Shown piece after piece: positions 31,201 to 39,500 of a DNA stretch of 64,000 nucleotides. Within the stretch, counting starts at the first letter, position 1, and each line of letters starts with the position of its first letter. Below the pieces are notes generated by a model. It saw only the letters and a program-made list of their open reading frames with translations, was not told the DNA's origin and searched no databases. Origin of the DNA: Lachnospiraceae bacterium (GTDB lineage Bacteria; Bacillota; Clostridia; Lachnospirales; Lachnospiraceae); contig JAILAD010000013.1 of NCBI GenBank assembly GCA_024681795.1, positions 1 through 64,000 of the forward strand, written 5' to 3'. Position numbers and translations under genes: made by a program.

Positions 31201-32552
31201 GATGCATAATCCTTCGGAATACTGACGGATGCCTCGCAATACCTTCCGACCATGGCAACACTGTGAATTATCATACCATTTGCAGATGCACCGATTTTTG
31301 CCGTCAGGTCATTTCGGTCATGCTCTGTTTTGCTTTCATCCACTTCTGCCATTCTTGCTCGAACAATCTGAGGTTCTCCGCCGCGCGGGAGTATATCCCC
31401 GAAGTCTTTCTGCACATACATCCGGTAGGATTTTAATGGTAAAGGCTGCTCTTTCTTACGACCGGCTGCCAGAGCGGCACCTGTAACAGCAGCACCTCCT
31501 CCGAGGACTCCGACAACAATTGCGGCAGGAACAGAAACTCCGCCGTCTTCACCGGGGGTATCCATGGCATCCTGTTTAACAAAAACGTCGTTTTTTGGAG
31601 GGTCACCGCCGAAAACGAGTTCTCCTGGGTAGACACGTTGACGAACGAAACGAAAATCGCTTTCAAAAACCTGATCGATTGCCTGATCGATTTTGGGCTT
31701 GGTTGTTGACTCCCAAAGAGCTGTTGATTTTGCAATCCAGTCAGCATCCACTTGCCCCCAGGTTATGGTTTCCTGGGTAGCAGGGTTGTATGAATAACCG
31801 GCTGTACCGCCGACAAATGTTTTTATCGTTATTGTGACAAAGGCGACGAAATCCGCCTGTCCTTCAGGGACAAGAACTACAACATAAATCATCGTTGCAT
31901 CGCCTTTGCCGGTATAAGGCGCATCTTTTTCTTCATACTCAACGTCTTCCGGATTGTCGTCCTCGTAATAATAGGCATCGTATCCTTTTAAGGTTGTTTT
32001 TATATATCCGCTTTCTTCACTTTCCAGATATGCCTTTTTTGAGGGCCAGCTTTCCCAGGTGTATGCGTTTGAATTTTCATCAACGCCCGCGTAGGCAAAT
32101 TGATAACTAACTGTTGCCTGATGAGAAAGATAGCCAACATCGTTTGGATCCTCAGGGTCGCCGGCGATGGGAGTTTTATAACATTGTTCATTATTTTCCA
32201 GCTCGTTCTCAGCCGGGATTTTAATACCGGGATTACTTTTCGGAAAGGCTAGCGAAAAACGTTCAATATCCTCCCGTTCAGCGCCCGGAACAGGTGGTCC
32301 TACAACCATTTTGTCAACGATGGTATATGTGTTTCGGTCTATATCCTTCCAAAGTGTTTCCTCGGAAGACATCGTTTTGATATAAACATCACGACTGCCA
32401 TAGCCGGCGGTATTGTTTTTCTGAAGTCCTTCTTTCAGTTCATTGAAACTCATTCCTGACGGACGGATATCAAATGCAAGAGCATTTGTTGCAGGAAGTA
32501 TGCACATCAAAATTAGTATGAAAGAAAATATTAACGAGGCTCTTTTTTTCAT
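28281..32552 (-). CDS. Giant exported/membrane protein B (1423 aa), paired with protein A
   Basis: 1423 residues. A signal peptide is visible (MKKRASLIFSFILILMCILP, likely cut after ALA near 26). Residues about 27-330 form an acidic extracytoplasmic region. At about 337-360 comes SVPAAIVVGVLGGGAAVTGA followed by RKK, a likely stop-transfer helix. Then follows the module SYRMYVQKDFGD, RARMAE, DRNDLTAKI, VGRY and NEVIFKV (about 374-480), also present in protein A. Further beta-rich repeats, two hydrophobic stretches (about 860-930) and a long charged helical C-terminus follow, ending in a Ser/Gly-rich tail. Its ATG overlaps the stop of the zinc-ribbon gene (ATGA). I do not recognise the family. 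Polymorphic-toxin-like layout is possible but no toxin motif is seen. Confidence 0.8.
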   Translation of the reverse strand: MKKRASLIFSFILILMCILPATNALAFDIRPSGMSFNELKEGLQKNNTAGYGSRDVYIKTMSSEETLWKDIDRNTYTIVDKMVVGPPVPGAEREDIERFSLAFPKSNPGIKIPAENELENNEQCYKTPIAGDPEDPNDVGYLSHQATVSYQFAYAGVDENSNAYTWESWPSKKAYLESEESGYIKTTLKGYDAYYYEDDNPEDVEYEEKDAPYTGKGDATMIYVVVLVPEGQADFVAFVTITIKTFVGGTAGYSYNPATQETITWGQVDADWIAKSTALWESTTKPKIDQAIDQVFESDFRFVRQRVYPGELVFGGDPPKNDVFVKQDAMDTPGEDGGVSVPAAIVVGVLGGGAAVTGAALAAGRKKEQPLPLKSYRMYVQKDFGDILPRGGEPQIVRARMAEVDESKTEHDRNDLTAKIGASANGMIIHSVAMVGRYCEASVSIPKDYASDTASISFVFEGEGGTFTNEVIFKVDVPTIEFYQPNIALKAKDEEGAEIGFTVKGLEPEKIKISLKITGGNSYTAAYCEAVTEEGKPYPGSYFAVIGDINEDEGEPGTYAVHTLHVTATDGAVSATGEIDIYRVSIGLNIGINALDCYRVLKKEAAGKHVNDLTASDFDIAYTKAPAMILEYDEEKHEMFYLPANAEIKFELIDPGDSMMRDRLEGLGIEAVLTDVKEGFSEYTFFCTKGWLEPPLRAPIKLVATATQTIGEEERIYNCEKNVMLLSQKKRKQPLSSVQMDEDLKLSQWIPDAMCFITDNGLIDDLGGEYMLLGTLWDSFDENFGYDPILIAQIQSNINDCLFRRKKYALKKRQEYYLKLQETANADNNYWTIWSKSFAMVSEKYVDTWGGIATRIALGFCTGGLSEIPFTAMDINKAVSDYNERTLLCDRTTGGKLFAGSVPVIISAVTGGVIKGAGWSIKVMTPAPVKAGLKRWAVNQTKAIVKKIPEKWVYASKNIYKKFGEYAEKINSFDPRKKMLRVKTAAAEADALNLKARATAHKDVLDVRKGPLSAKGELKSTVQRAGELKGAQKLERFKNALDDVKKNPSPDAVKKLRASTIEVDKDTFTLRMLNQEGKTEAEIVNKVKVKNEYRAGYNKYKAEFIDDPAEELIKKKTSIKKGVSEDKVVVKRASGKTAEELSEGITSPFDSDNSPLIYDEKTGKASYLTQAETDEIVATSYCEATGTKYVDVDDAIKKSSDLKAVGVTPDSPEFYQEFDKLKGTTAFSDDAIEANMKTGKFKMSYEYSQIESQWDDLLADEAKKSKIMDECRRFTNREITELSDDTLKAIQMAEKQSECLHQAPKTYDLYVGKDINGQAYGAASGFSEESRVFVETCRLAENQGMYNIDLGEMNDILAKRGTTYSKSVSDMVLDFKTINNNCRAANRSAASGIMNTSPGSGLFGTELGFAGSVGSMSSDSTNP

Positions 32553-33715
32553 ACGGCAACTCCCTTCTTTGGCTTAATTACTCCGGTGAGCTGCAGAATG
32601 ATAAATACTGCTCCTGCAATCAGAAAATGAATTGCCAGAATAACGGGAATAATTCTGGTTCCGGTGATAAAGCCGAGTATGGCAGAAGCAGCATAGCCGA
32701 CGGTAAAGCCACGCATCAGACCTGCTCCGGCCTGACCGGTAGCATGCTTTCCTTTTGCCGTAACAGAGTTGACGAGTCGGGCAACAAAACCGTTATTCAG
32801 AGCGGAAGTCGCAGTAATAATCATTGCTGCAAAACCGCAGAGCGCAGAAATTCTGGTGGCTCCGCCTGTTAAAAATAAATAGAGCAAAAATGCAATACCG
32901 ATTCCGGTAAAATAAACTCCGAGAGTTTCTCTGTTTACCCCGAAAGAGCCTTTTAAGATTTCACCAAAAGATCGTTTGGATCCGCCTTTCTTACGGAAAA
33001 TTAAAGAGAACAGGGTTACGACACCGGCTACAAAAACTCCTTTTCCGATGATGCCGCCGAAACCTCCGAAGATTCCGCCGCTCATACCCCCGTTTGCACA
33101 GCTTAAGAAGGACAGGATTTTAAGCGGCCAGGGATTGATTCCGTTGGCCTGAAGGATATTTAAAAGCATCCAGAATCCGGGAATTATAAGTGTAAATAAT
33201 AAAGTTGGAATCATTAGCAGCGGATTTTTAAAAAAGGCGCCGAGTGACGTAAAATAATTTTTAATCGAGGAAACAATTTCTTTGCCGGGCCCCGGAATTA
33301 CATCCGATGCTGCACCGGATACCTTTTGTTTCAGCGTACCGAGAACTGCTTCTCCTTTGGCTTTCGGTGCATGGAATTTGAAAATTTCCGGTTTTGTTTC
33401 TGCAGCGTCAGGCTTGGTTTCTGCTGTAGCATGTTTGCTTTCTGCAGGCTGTTTTTCCGGCGCAGTTGTCTTTTCGGCAGCAGCGGCGGGGTTAGGCATG
33501 GGGTCAGGCACCGCGGGAGCAGGAGCGGGGTCAGGCACCGTCTGAGTCGGTTGAACGGATTGAACCGGAGCAGGATCAGGAGTAGCATTTACTGCAGGAG
33601 CAGGGCCTGGCTCAGGCTGAGCGGGTGCGGTAGCTTTGCTGCGAACGGGTGCCCCGCATTTGGTACAGAATCTGGCATTTTCTTTTAACTGGTTTCCGCA
33701 TTTGGTACAAAACAT
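32549..33715 (-). CDS. Zinc-ribbon, proline-rich, multi-spanning membrane protein
   Basis: 388 residues. The first 25 residues are a zinc ribbon (CTKCGNQLKENARFCTKCG). A Pro/Ala-rich linker (about 26-115) follows, two of whose segments are encoded by GGTGCCTGACCCC repeats and read VPDPAP and VPDPMP. The C-terminal 230 residues carry about five to six hydrophobic helices with Gly-rich loops (GGMSGGIFGGFGGIIGKG). It sits between the two giant genes, 58 bases after protein A and overlapping protein B by 4 bases, so it is very probably part of the same system, perhaps as membrane partner. Function unknown. Confidence 0.8.
   Translation of the reverse strand: MFCTKCGNQLKENARFCTKCGAPVRSKATAPAQPEPGPAPAVNATPDPAPVQSVQPTQTVPDPAPAPAVPDPMPNPAAAAEKTTAPEKQPAESKHATAETKPDAAETKPEIFKFHAPKAKGEAVLGTLKQKVSGAASDVIPGPGKEIVSSIKNYFTSLGAFFKNPLLMIPTLLFTLIIPGFWMLLNILQANGINPWPLKILSFLSCANGGMSGGIFGGFGGIIGKGVFVAGVVTLFSLIFRKKGGSKRSFGEILKGSFGVNRETLGVYFTGIGIAFLLYLFLTGGATRISALCGFAAMIITATSALNNGFVARLVNSVTAKGKHATGQAGAGLMRGFTVGYAASAILGFITGTRIIPVILAIHFLIAGAVFIILQLTGVIKPKKGVAV
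33498..33540. repeat. Two GGGGTCAGGCACC repeats inside a coding region
   Basis: ATGGGGTCAGGCACCGC (33499-33515) and GCGGGGTCAGGCACCGT (33525-33541) lie in the Pro-rich linker of the zinc-ribbon gene and encode Val-Pro-Asp-Pro on the minus strand. Same core as the intergenic repeats at 1.5 and 15.6 kb. Confidence 0.7.
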
Positions 33716-33773
33716 ATTGTATCCTCCTTGAATCGGGTGACTTATTTTACATCAACTGGTATATAAATAGTAA

Positions 33774-36700
33774 TTAATTCTTCGGTGGCGGAAGAGGAGG
33801 ATCATTCGGAGGATTCAGCCGGTTGACCGAGACGGGAATCTGATCGAACAAAAGCTGATAAAGTATTCCGAAAATTCCGGTTGTTAAATCAAATATGATT
33901 CGGTTGAAATCAATCGTAATCAGGAATTTATCATTGAAATCCAAAAATACCAAAGTGAATTTGAATAATGTATGTCCGTCTTCTCCTATTGCAAAGGTTC
34001 CGTCGGTATCTAATCCTTTATCCAAAGCTTCACTGACCCATCCGGCATATTTTCCGACAAATTCCTGCAGATATTTCTGAATAATGTCTATTTTTAAAAT
34101 CTTCAGATTCTTTGTTTCGCCCTGAAATCCTGCCAGTTTTCGAAGTTCACCTTCCAGTCCGAGAGCATTGTTTAAATCATACTGGAGATTACCGATTTTC
34201 TGATCTTTCAAATTTATGGTTCTGCCGCGGCCGAGATTCTTATTAAAGAATTTAGTAATTTCATTGCCGATTTTTTCCTGAAATTTTTTATTGTTTTTCA
34301 CCCATTTCGAAAAGAGCACGCCGGCTGCGGCTTTCAGTCCCTGTGCAGTAGTATCGGAAAATGCATCTACAATACATCCCCAGAAATTGCTTTCTCCCTT
34401 TTCCCGCCAGATTTTAGCATAATTTTTGATTGCGGAATAAACGAAATAAGCGGAAAGAGTGGCTGCCGCTTTTTTCCAGTTTGTAAAAGAAATCTCATTG
34501 GAAACAAGATTGTCTCCGGCACTTTCGAGTGCTTTGGCAAAGCCGAAATTTTCCACTTTAATTTCCGTTCCGTAATTCCAGCAGGCTACGATTTCTCCTG
34601 CGGATTCCGCAATAAAATCTTTGGCGGGAGAAATCAATGCCTCCGCAACCGGACCGGCATACGCACTTACCAGAAATGAAAATGCACAGTCTCCGATAAA
34701 TTTAATAAATTCTAGCTGGCTGACCATGGTATCGTATATTTCAGCATCGTTTCTGTATTTGATACCTTCAATGGTCCAGTACTGCATATACTGACGCACA
34801 ATATATTTACTGAGCAGACGAAGTTCTCTTCTCGTGCAGCGCGGATCATTCGCTACCGTTTCAAGTTTCTCCATCCACATGTCTTTGTCTTCAGGAAGAG
34901 AGAATTTTTCAACACGTTCTTTTAATTTCCGATATTCCTCGTCCCAGCCTTCAAAGGGATCCGGTGTTTCGCCGCGCAGTCTTAAAGGAACATCGGCGGT
35001 GTATTTGTTTCCGTCATAGACGCAGGTAACCGGGAGAAGAACGATAAAGAAAGTACCGTCATCCGGTTCCATAAGCGTAATGCGAGGCTCAAAATCATAG
35101 GTGAATTTGTCATTGTAAAAGCCGGAGCTTTCTTCGTATTCATATTTATCGGCGAGAGACTGTTCCCAGCCGGCGCGTGTTCCGAGACCGCCGCCGCCTT
35201 TGATTTTTTCGAAGGAAAATTCCATTTCTTTCGGATCGATAATTGCCTTGTCTTTTCCTTTTACGGCAAGGGTAAATTTAATTTCGGAAACCTGCCATTT
35301 TTTATCGAGCGCTCCGACATATTCTTTTTCATAAGCCTGAACTCGAACGTATTTGACATCGTTCTTTTTGGCAAATTCACGGGATGAAGCGGTAAGTCCT
35401 TCCGGATAAAGATTAATTCCGGCATAGCCGTTCAGCGGCTCTTTTTCTCCTTCCACAAGTACATGAATTTGGAACTGCTTTTCTTCCGGCTTTGCAAATA
35501 CGTCATCATTTTTTTCTTCAGGCGTATTGTTTTTTACAATCAGTTTATATACAGCCTGATAGTTTGTCTTTTCGACCGTGATATCAAATCCCTGAACGGG
35601 ATCTACGGAAATATCATTTAATTCCGGAGGGTTCGGCGCATCTTCAATCATAAACAGATCCGTGTATGTAAAGCCGTCTCCGGGAATCATATCAAAGGAA
35701 GTGTTTTCGTTATACATTTTAAAGGAGCCGCTTCCGGGTGTGGTCTCTTCGACAAATTTTAAGGAGGGACCGTCTACCAGCCGGAAAATCACATTATTGG
35801 AAAAAGCACCGCCAAGACCGGTAAACGTGAAGGTGACACTGCCTTCGCTTTCTTTTATATCCTGCGGGGCAATAACCGTTGCTTCCAGGTAACGTCCGAC
35901 AACGGATAGTCCCTGGATTTGCAGGACCTCGCTGCTTGCGGTTATTTGTGAGGTCAGGTCGTTTCGGTCGAGAACGGAACCTGCCTGATTAATTTCCGCC
36001 ATTCGGGCCCGGATTGTTACAGGTTTTCCGTCCTTTCTTACGGAATCGCCGAAATCTTTTTGGACATACATTTTATAACTGCTCGGCGGCGGGGTATTCT
36101 TCTTTTCGGGATTTGTATTTGCGCCGGCAGAACCGGCAGCACCTGCGGCACCGGAAGCACCGGCAATCAGTGCACCTGCAACAGCGGCACCGGTAGCGGT
36201 AATTCCGATTGCAACGGCAGCAGGAACGGAAACGCCTTCATCCTCTCCGGAAGTATCTTTGGCTTTCTGGTTGAATGAGATGTTGCCGCTTTTTATCGGC
36301 CTTATTCCGTGAACTTTAAAGTAAAATACCAAATCGCTGCTGTTACGGACGTCGCCGTCATCTTCGATTGTATAAGGTCTTAAATAATATACGGTTTCAT
36401 CATCGGTTATATCGGCAAGGCATTTTTGATCTTTGGTTTCCAGAGTGTACGTCTCTGATGTTGAGTCATAAATACCGTCAATCCGAATATAGCCGCTGGA
36501 ATCTGCGATTACTTCTCCGGCATTAATGGTATACTCACCAAGGCGAATATTGGAAAAGGTTACAGAATATGTATAGGTAATTCCGGAAGGATCACTTCCG
36601 GATCCGGTGATGGTAAAACTCCCGTTATCTTTGTCACGTTCCCAGATCTGATTGGAATAAGGAGAAAAATTCATGGGAGCGGGAGGGGGTGGATTTTTGA

Positions 36701-36990
36701 CATCACTGTGCATGTTATTCATTCGTATATCTGTTTCGTAAACCCTTGATTTTACCTCAACCAAAGAGACATAAAGCCCGTCGGCATGCCTGATATCATA
36801 ATTAAGGACAGGTTTTCCTTCGCGCATTCTGCCTTCACGGGTGTAAAAAGAATACGGATCCAGATATCCTTTGGGCAGACTTGTGCCGTCATCGGCTAAA
36901 ACAGGCAGACAAAAAAAGGGGAGAATCATCAGAACAAGCAGTGCGGACGCACAGATACGTTTAAATAAAGAAACACGTTTTTTATTCATA
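33774..36990 (-). CDS. Giant exported/membrane protein A (about 1071 aa), paired with protein B
   Basis: About 1071 residues from the ATG at 36990 (MNKKRVSLFKRI), which gives a clean signal peptide ending VLADDG; an ATG at 37002 is an alternative, with AAAGG too close to it. Residues about 35-245 are extracytoplasmic. SVPAAVAIGITATGAAVAGA and Ala/Gly repeats at about 252-290 form a hydrophobic segment. The module SYKMYVQKDFGD, RARMAE, DRNDLTSQI, VGRY, NNVIFR follows at about 302-400, as in protein B. After that come beta-rich parts, a helical region (about 680-780), hydrophobic stretches and a C-terminus ending in NPPNDPPLPPPKN. The C-terminal halves of A and B do not look alike. First gene of the operon. 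Family not recognised. Confidence 0.8.
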
Positions 36991-37064
36991 GGTCGGCCCA
37001 TCCTTTCGGGGTGAGAACAACGATACAATTATATTTTACAGGGACTGCAGGCAGTTTTCAACAA

Positions 37065-37092
37065 TTGTCAAAAAGATATCATTGTATATAAT
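37065..37092 (+). promoter_or_regulatory. Promoter placed almost on the start codon of the acyltransferase
   Basis: TTGTCA (37065-37070), 16-base spacer, TATAAT (37087-37092). The ATG at 37099 is only 6 bases after the -10, so the transcript would be leaderless or nearly so. Confidence 0.6.
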
Positions 37093-37098
37093 AAAAAC

Positions 37099-37887
37099 AT
37101 GGGAAAAAACAAAGAACTTCAAAAAAATAAAAGCCGTCTGCACCTTCTGGACACCATTCGCGGACTGGCAATTATCGGGATGGTCTATATTCATGTTACC
37201 TACGACCTGCCGGAATATTTCGGCATTTATCCGGCATACGCCGACAGTCTCTGGTATGAAATTTTCGGTCAGCTTGTCCGTATTACCTTTATCTTTCTGT
37301 CCGGCTACTGTGCAATGCTCGGAAAGAAAACCTTAAAAAGAGGTCTGATTGTATCGGGTGCGGGTCTTCTGGTAACACTGGTTTCCGTGATCGCAAAAGT
37401 AAATCCGCCGATTTATTTCGGTGTTCTGACCTTAATCGGTGCCTGCATGCTGCTTTCGGTACCTCTTAAAAAAGTGATTACGAAAAAAAATGCGGCGGTA
37501 TTTATGATAACAGGGATTCTGTTATTTATTCTGACCCTTCACTTATACAACGGCTATTTCGGATTTGTGGGACATCCGTTCTTTTACTGGCCTTCGTGGT
37601 TCTATCAGGGAAACAATCCGGTTCTCCTTTATCCGCTTGCATTCCTTGGATTTCCGGGAGGAATGTTTTCCTCATCAGACTATTTTCCTTTAATTCCCTG
37701 GTTTTTCCTGTTTCTTTCAGGAATGTCATTCTATGCACTGTTCGGAGAAACCCTGAAGAAAAAGGATTTAATGAAAATCAAAGCAGAACCTCTCGCATTT
37801 CTGGGCCGGTATTCTTTATGGGTATATCTTTTGCACCAGCCGCTCATCATGGGAATTCTTATGGCAATTGCAGCTGTCAGAAGGTAA
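37099..37887 (+). CDS. DUF1624/HGSNAT-like membrane acyltransferase
   Basis: 262 residues with about seven hydrophobic helices. RLHLLDTIRGLAIIGMVYIH at the N-terminus (residues 13-32) is the hallmark of the heparan-alpha-glucosaminide acetyltransferase-like DUF1624 family, and WVYLLHQP near the C-terminus matches the last conserved helix. Such proteins transfer acyl groups to extracytoplasmic glycans. Substrate unknown. It is divergent from protein A. No Shine-Dalgarno is visible before the ATG. Confidence 0.8.
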   Translation: MGKNKELQKNKSRLHLLDTIRGLAIIGMVYIHVTYDLPEYFGIYPAYADSLWYEIFGQLVRITFIFLSGYCAMLGKKTLKRGLIVSGAGLLVTLVSVIAKVNPPIYFGVLTLIGACMLLSVPLKKVITKKNAAVFMITGILLFILTLHLYNGYFGFVGHPFFYWPSWFYQGNNPVLLYPLAFLGFPGGMFSSSDYFPLIPWFFLFLSGMSFYALFGETLKKKDLMKIKAEPLAFLGRYSLWVYLLHQPLIMGILMAIAAVRR

Positions 37888-38091
37888 TCGTTCTCCGGAT
37901 TTTTCATAAGAAAACAGAATGTCAAAAAAAGGGCTGAATTTCGCTTTAAATTCGGCAGGAATAACCTTGACAACCGCTTTCGAAAGCGATATGTTGATAA
38001 ACCGAGGACAATAATCCGGTCCTCAAAAAAGTAACAAAAACGGTTTTTTTTCGTGTCGGCGGGAACCGGCACAGATATGGAGATGAATTAA
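37888..38091 (+). promoter_or_regulatory. Antiporter leader with promoter, palindrome and hairpins
   Basis: TTGACA (37967-37972), 17-base spacer, TATGTT (37990-37995). The spacer contains the perfect 14-base palindrome CGCTTTCGAAAGCG (37975-37988), with central CG as in LacI-family operators. The roughly 90-base transcribed leader can form GAGGAC/GTCCTC followed by AAAAAA, and GTGTCGG/CCGGCAC near 38053-38072, just before the RBS GGAGATG. A cis-acting RNA is possible but I cannot match a known riboswitch. Confidence 0.5.
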
Positions 38092-39342
38092 GTGGCAGCA
38101 TATGAAATATGCAAGGATCTTGCGATTATTATTGTTTTTGCGAAGGTATTCGGATTACTTGCAAGGAAATTAAAAGCACCCCAGGTTGTGGGAGAAATCA
38201 TAGCCGGACTGATTCTCGGTCCGTGCCTTTTAGATTGGGTGGAAATTACACCGTTTATTTCTCAGATGGCGGAAATCGGCGTAATCCTTCTGATGTTCTG
38301 TGCCGGTCTGGAAACGAATTTAAAGGAACTGATTAAAACCGGTCCGAAGGCACTTGCGATTGCGTGTGCGGGCGTATTTGTTCCGTTGGCCGGAGGTACG
38401 CTTTTATATATGGCGTTTTACGGCTTCGACGGATTCGGTACTCCCGGATTTTTCAAGGCACTTTTCATGGGAACCATTATGACGGCAACGAGTGTATCCA
38501 TTACTGTGGAGTCGCTTCGTGAAATGGGTGTTTTGAAGGGTGAAATCGGAACGACGATTCTGAATGCCGCAATTATCGACGACGTCATCGGCATGATTGT
38601 TCTTACGATTGTAGTAGGATTCAACGATCCGACTGCGAAACCGCTTCTGGTCCTTCGTAATACCGCTATTTTCTTCGTGCTTGCAATGATTGTCGGATTC
38701 TGTGCCTACAAGGTTTTCAAGAAAGTAGACCAGAGGTATCCGCACACCCGGAGAATTACGATCGCCGGACTTGCGCTCTGTCTTGCACTTGCATTTATCG
38801 CAGAGCGTTATTTCGGAATTGCCGATATTACCGGTGCATATGTGGCGGGCCTGATTCTTTGCAACATTCACGATTCCAATTACATTGCGAGAAGACTGGA
38901 TATTAATTCCTATATTATGTTCGGTCCGATTTTCTTTGCATCCATCGGTTTAAAGACCGACATCAAGGAAATGAACTGGAATATCTTATGGTTCTCGCTG
39001 GCATTCGTGGCAGTGGCACTTCTTGCCAAAATTATCGGCTGTTCCCTTATGGCGATGTTACTCCGGTATCCGCCGAAACATGCAATCAAGATCGGAGTCG
39101 GTATGATGACGAGAGGCGAGGTTGCCCTGATTGTGTCGCAAAAAGGACTGGCAGTAGGACTTTTGAATCCCGTGTATTTTACTTCGGTAATCCTTTTGAT
39201 TATCGTATCCTCCATTCTGACGCCGATTAGTTTGAAATTCCTCTACCATGTGGCACCGGAAGAAGCAAAGGAAGAAACCGGGAGAAAAGAAGAAACAGAA
39301 AAAGAAGAAACAAAAGAAGAAGAAACAAAAGAAGAAGAATAA
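38092..39342 (+). CDS. Cation/proton antiporter, CPA2 (KefB/NapA-like) family
   Basis: 416 residues, GTG start at 38092 with GGAGATG 7-8 bases upstream. There are about 12 membrane helices. PQVVGEIIAGLILGP near residues 26-40 is the CPA2 signature, and AIIDDVIGMIVL (near 160) has the Asp-Asp ion-binding pair of electrogenic Na+/H+ exchangers. There is no cytosolic TrkA/RCK domain; instead the tail is a short Glu/Lys-repeat (EEAKEETGRKEETEKEETKE). It probably exports Na+ or K+ in exchange for protons. Confidence 0.85.
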   Translation: MAAYEICKDLAIIIVFAKVFGLLARKLKAPQVVGEIIAGLILGPCLLDWVEITPFISQMAEIGVILLMFCAGLETNLKELIKTGPKALAIACAGVFVPLAGGTLLYMAFYGFDGFGTPGFFKALFMGTIMTATSVSITVESLREMGVLKGEIGTTILNAAIIDDVIGMIVLTIVVGFNDPTAKPLLVLRNTAIFFVLAMIVGFCAYKVFKKVDQRYPHTRRITIAGLALCLALAFIAERYFGIADITGAYVAGLILCNIHDSNYIARRLDINSYIMFGPIFFASIGLKTDIKEMNWNILWFSLAFVAVALLAKIIGCSLMAMLLRYPPKHAIKIGVGMMTRGEVALIVSQKGLAVGLLNPVYFTSVILLIIVSSILTPISLKFLYHVAPEEAKEETGRKEETEKEETKEEETKEEE

Positions 39343-39358
39343 AAAGAAAAAATAAAAA

Positions 39359-39387
39359 AGTCCGCGTTTGATGTAACAACGCGGACT
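39359..39387. repeat. Left copy of 29-bp terminator hairpin duplicated by the IS
   Basis: The hairpin AGTCCGCGTT...AACGCGGACT with loop TGATGTAAC is identical to 41010-41038. It is the original terminator between the antiporter and symporter genes; the left copy has lost its T-run because the IS begins at 39388. Confidence 0.9.
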
Positions 39388-39403
39388 CAGAGTGAAGACA
39401 AAG

Positions 39404-39427
39404 TCCACGGTTTTTCCGTGGATTTTT
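39404..39427 (+). terminator. Terminator inside the IS left end
   Basis: TCCACGG, TTTTT, CCGTGGA, then TTTTTC. It would stop transcription entering the IS from the antiporter gene. Confidence 0.75.
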
Positions 39428-39500
39428 CTTTTGGAAAGTGCCAGAAATCCGCACAAACACTGGGTTTTATGGTATAATAGAGTTGTGGAGGGCGATGCCT

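Noticed and set aside
28281-32552. Protein B as a proven polymorphic toxin
   Set aside because: Layout is suggestive, but no nuclease, deaminase or other toxin motif and no immunity gene downstream (gyrA terminator follows).
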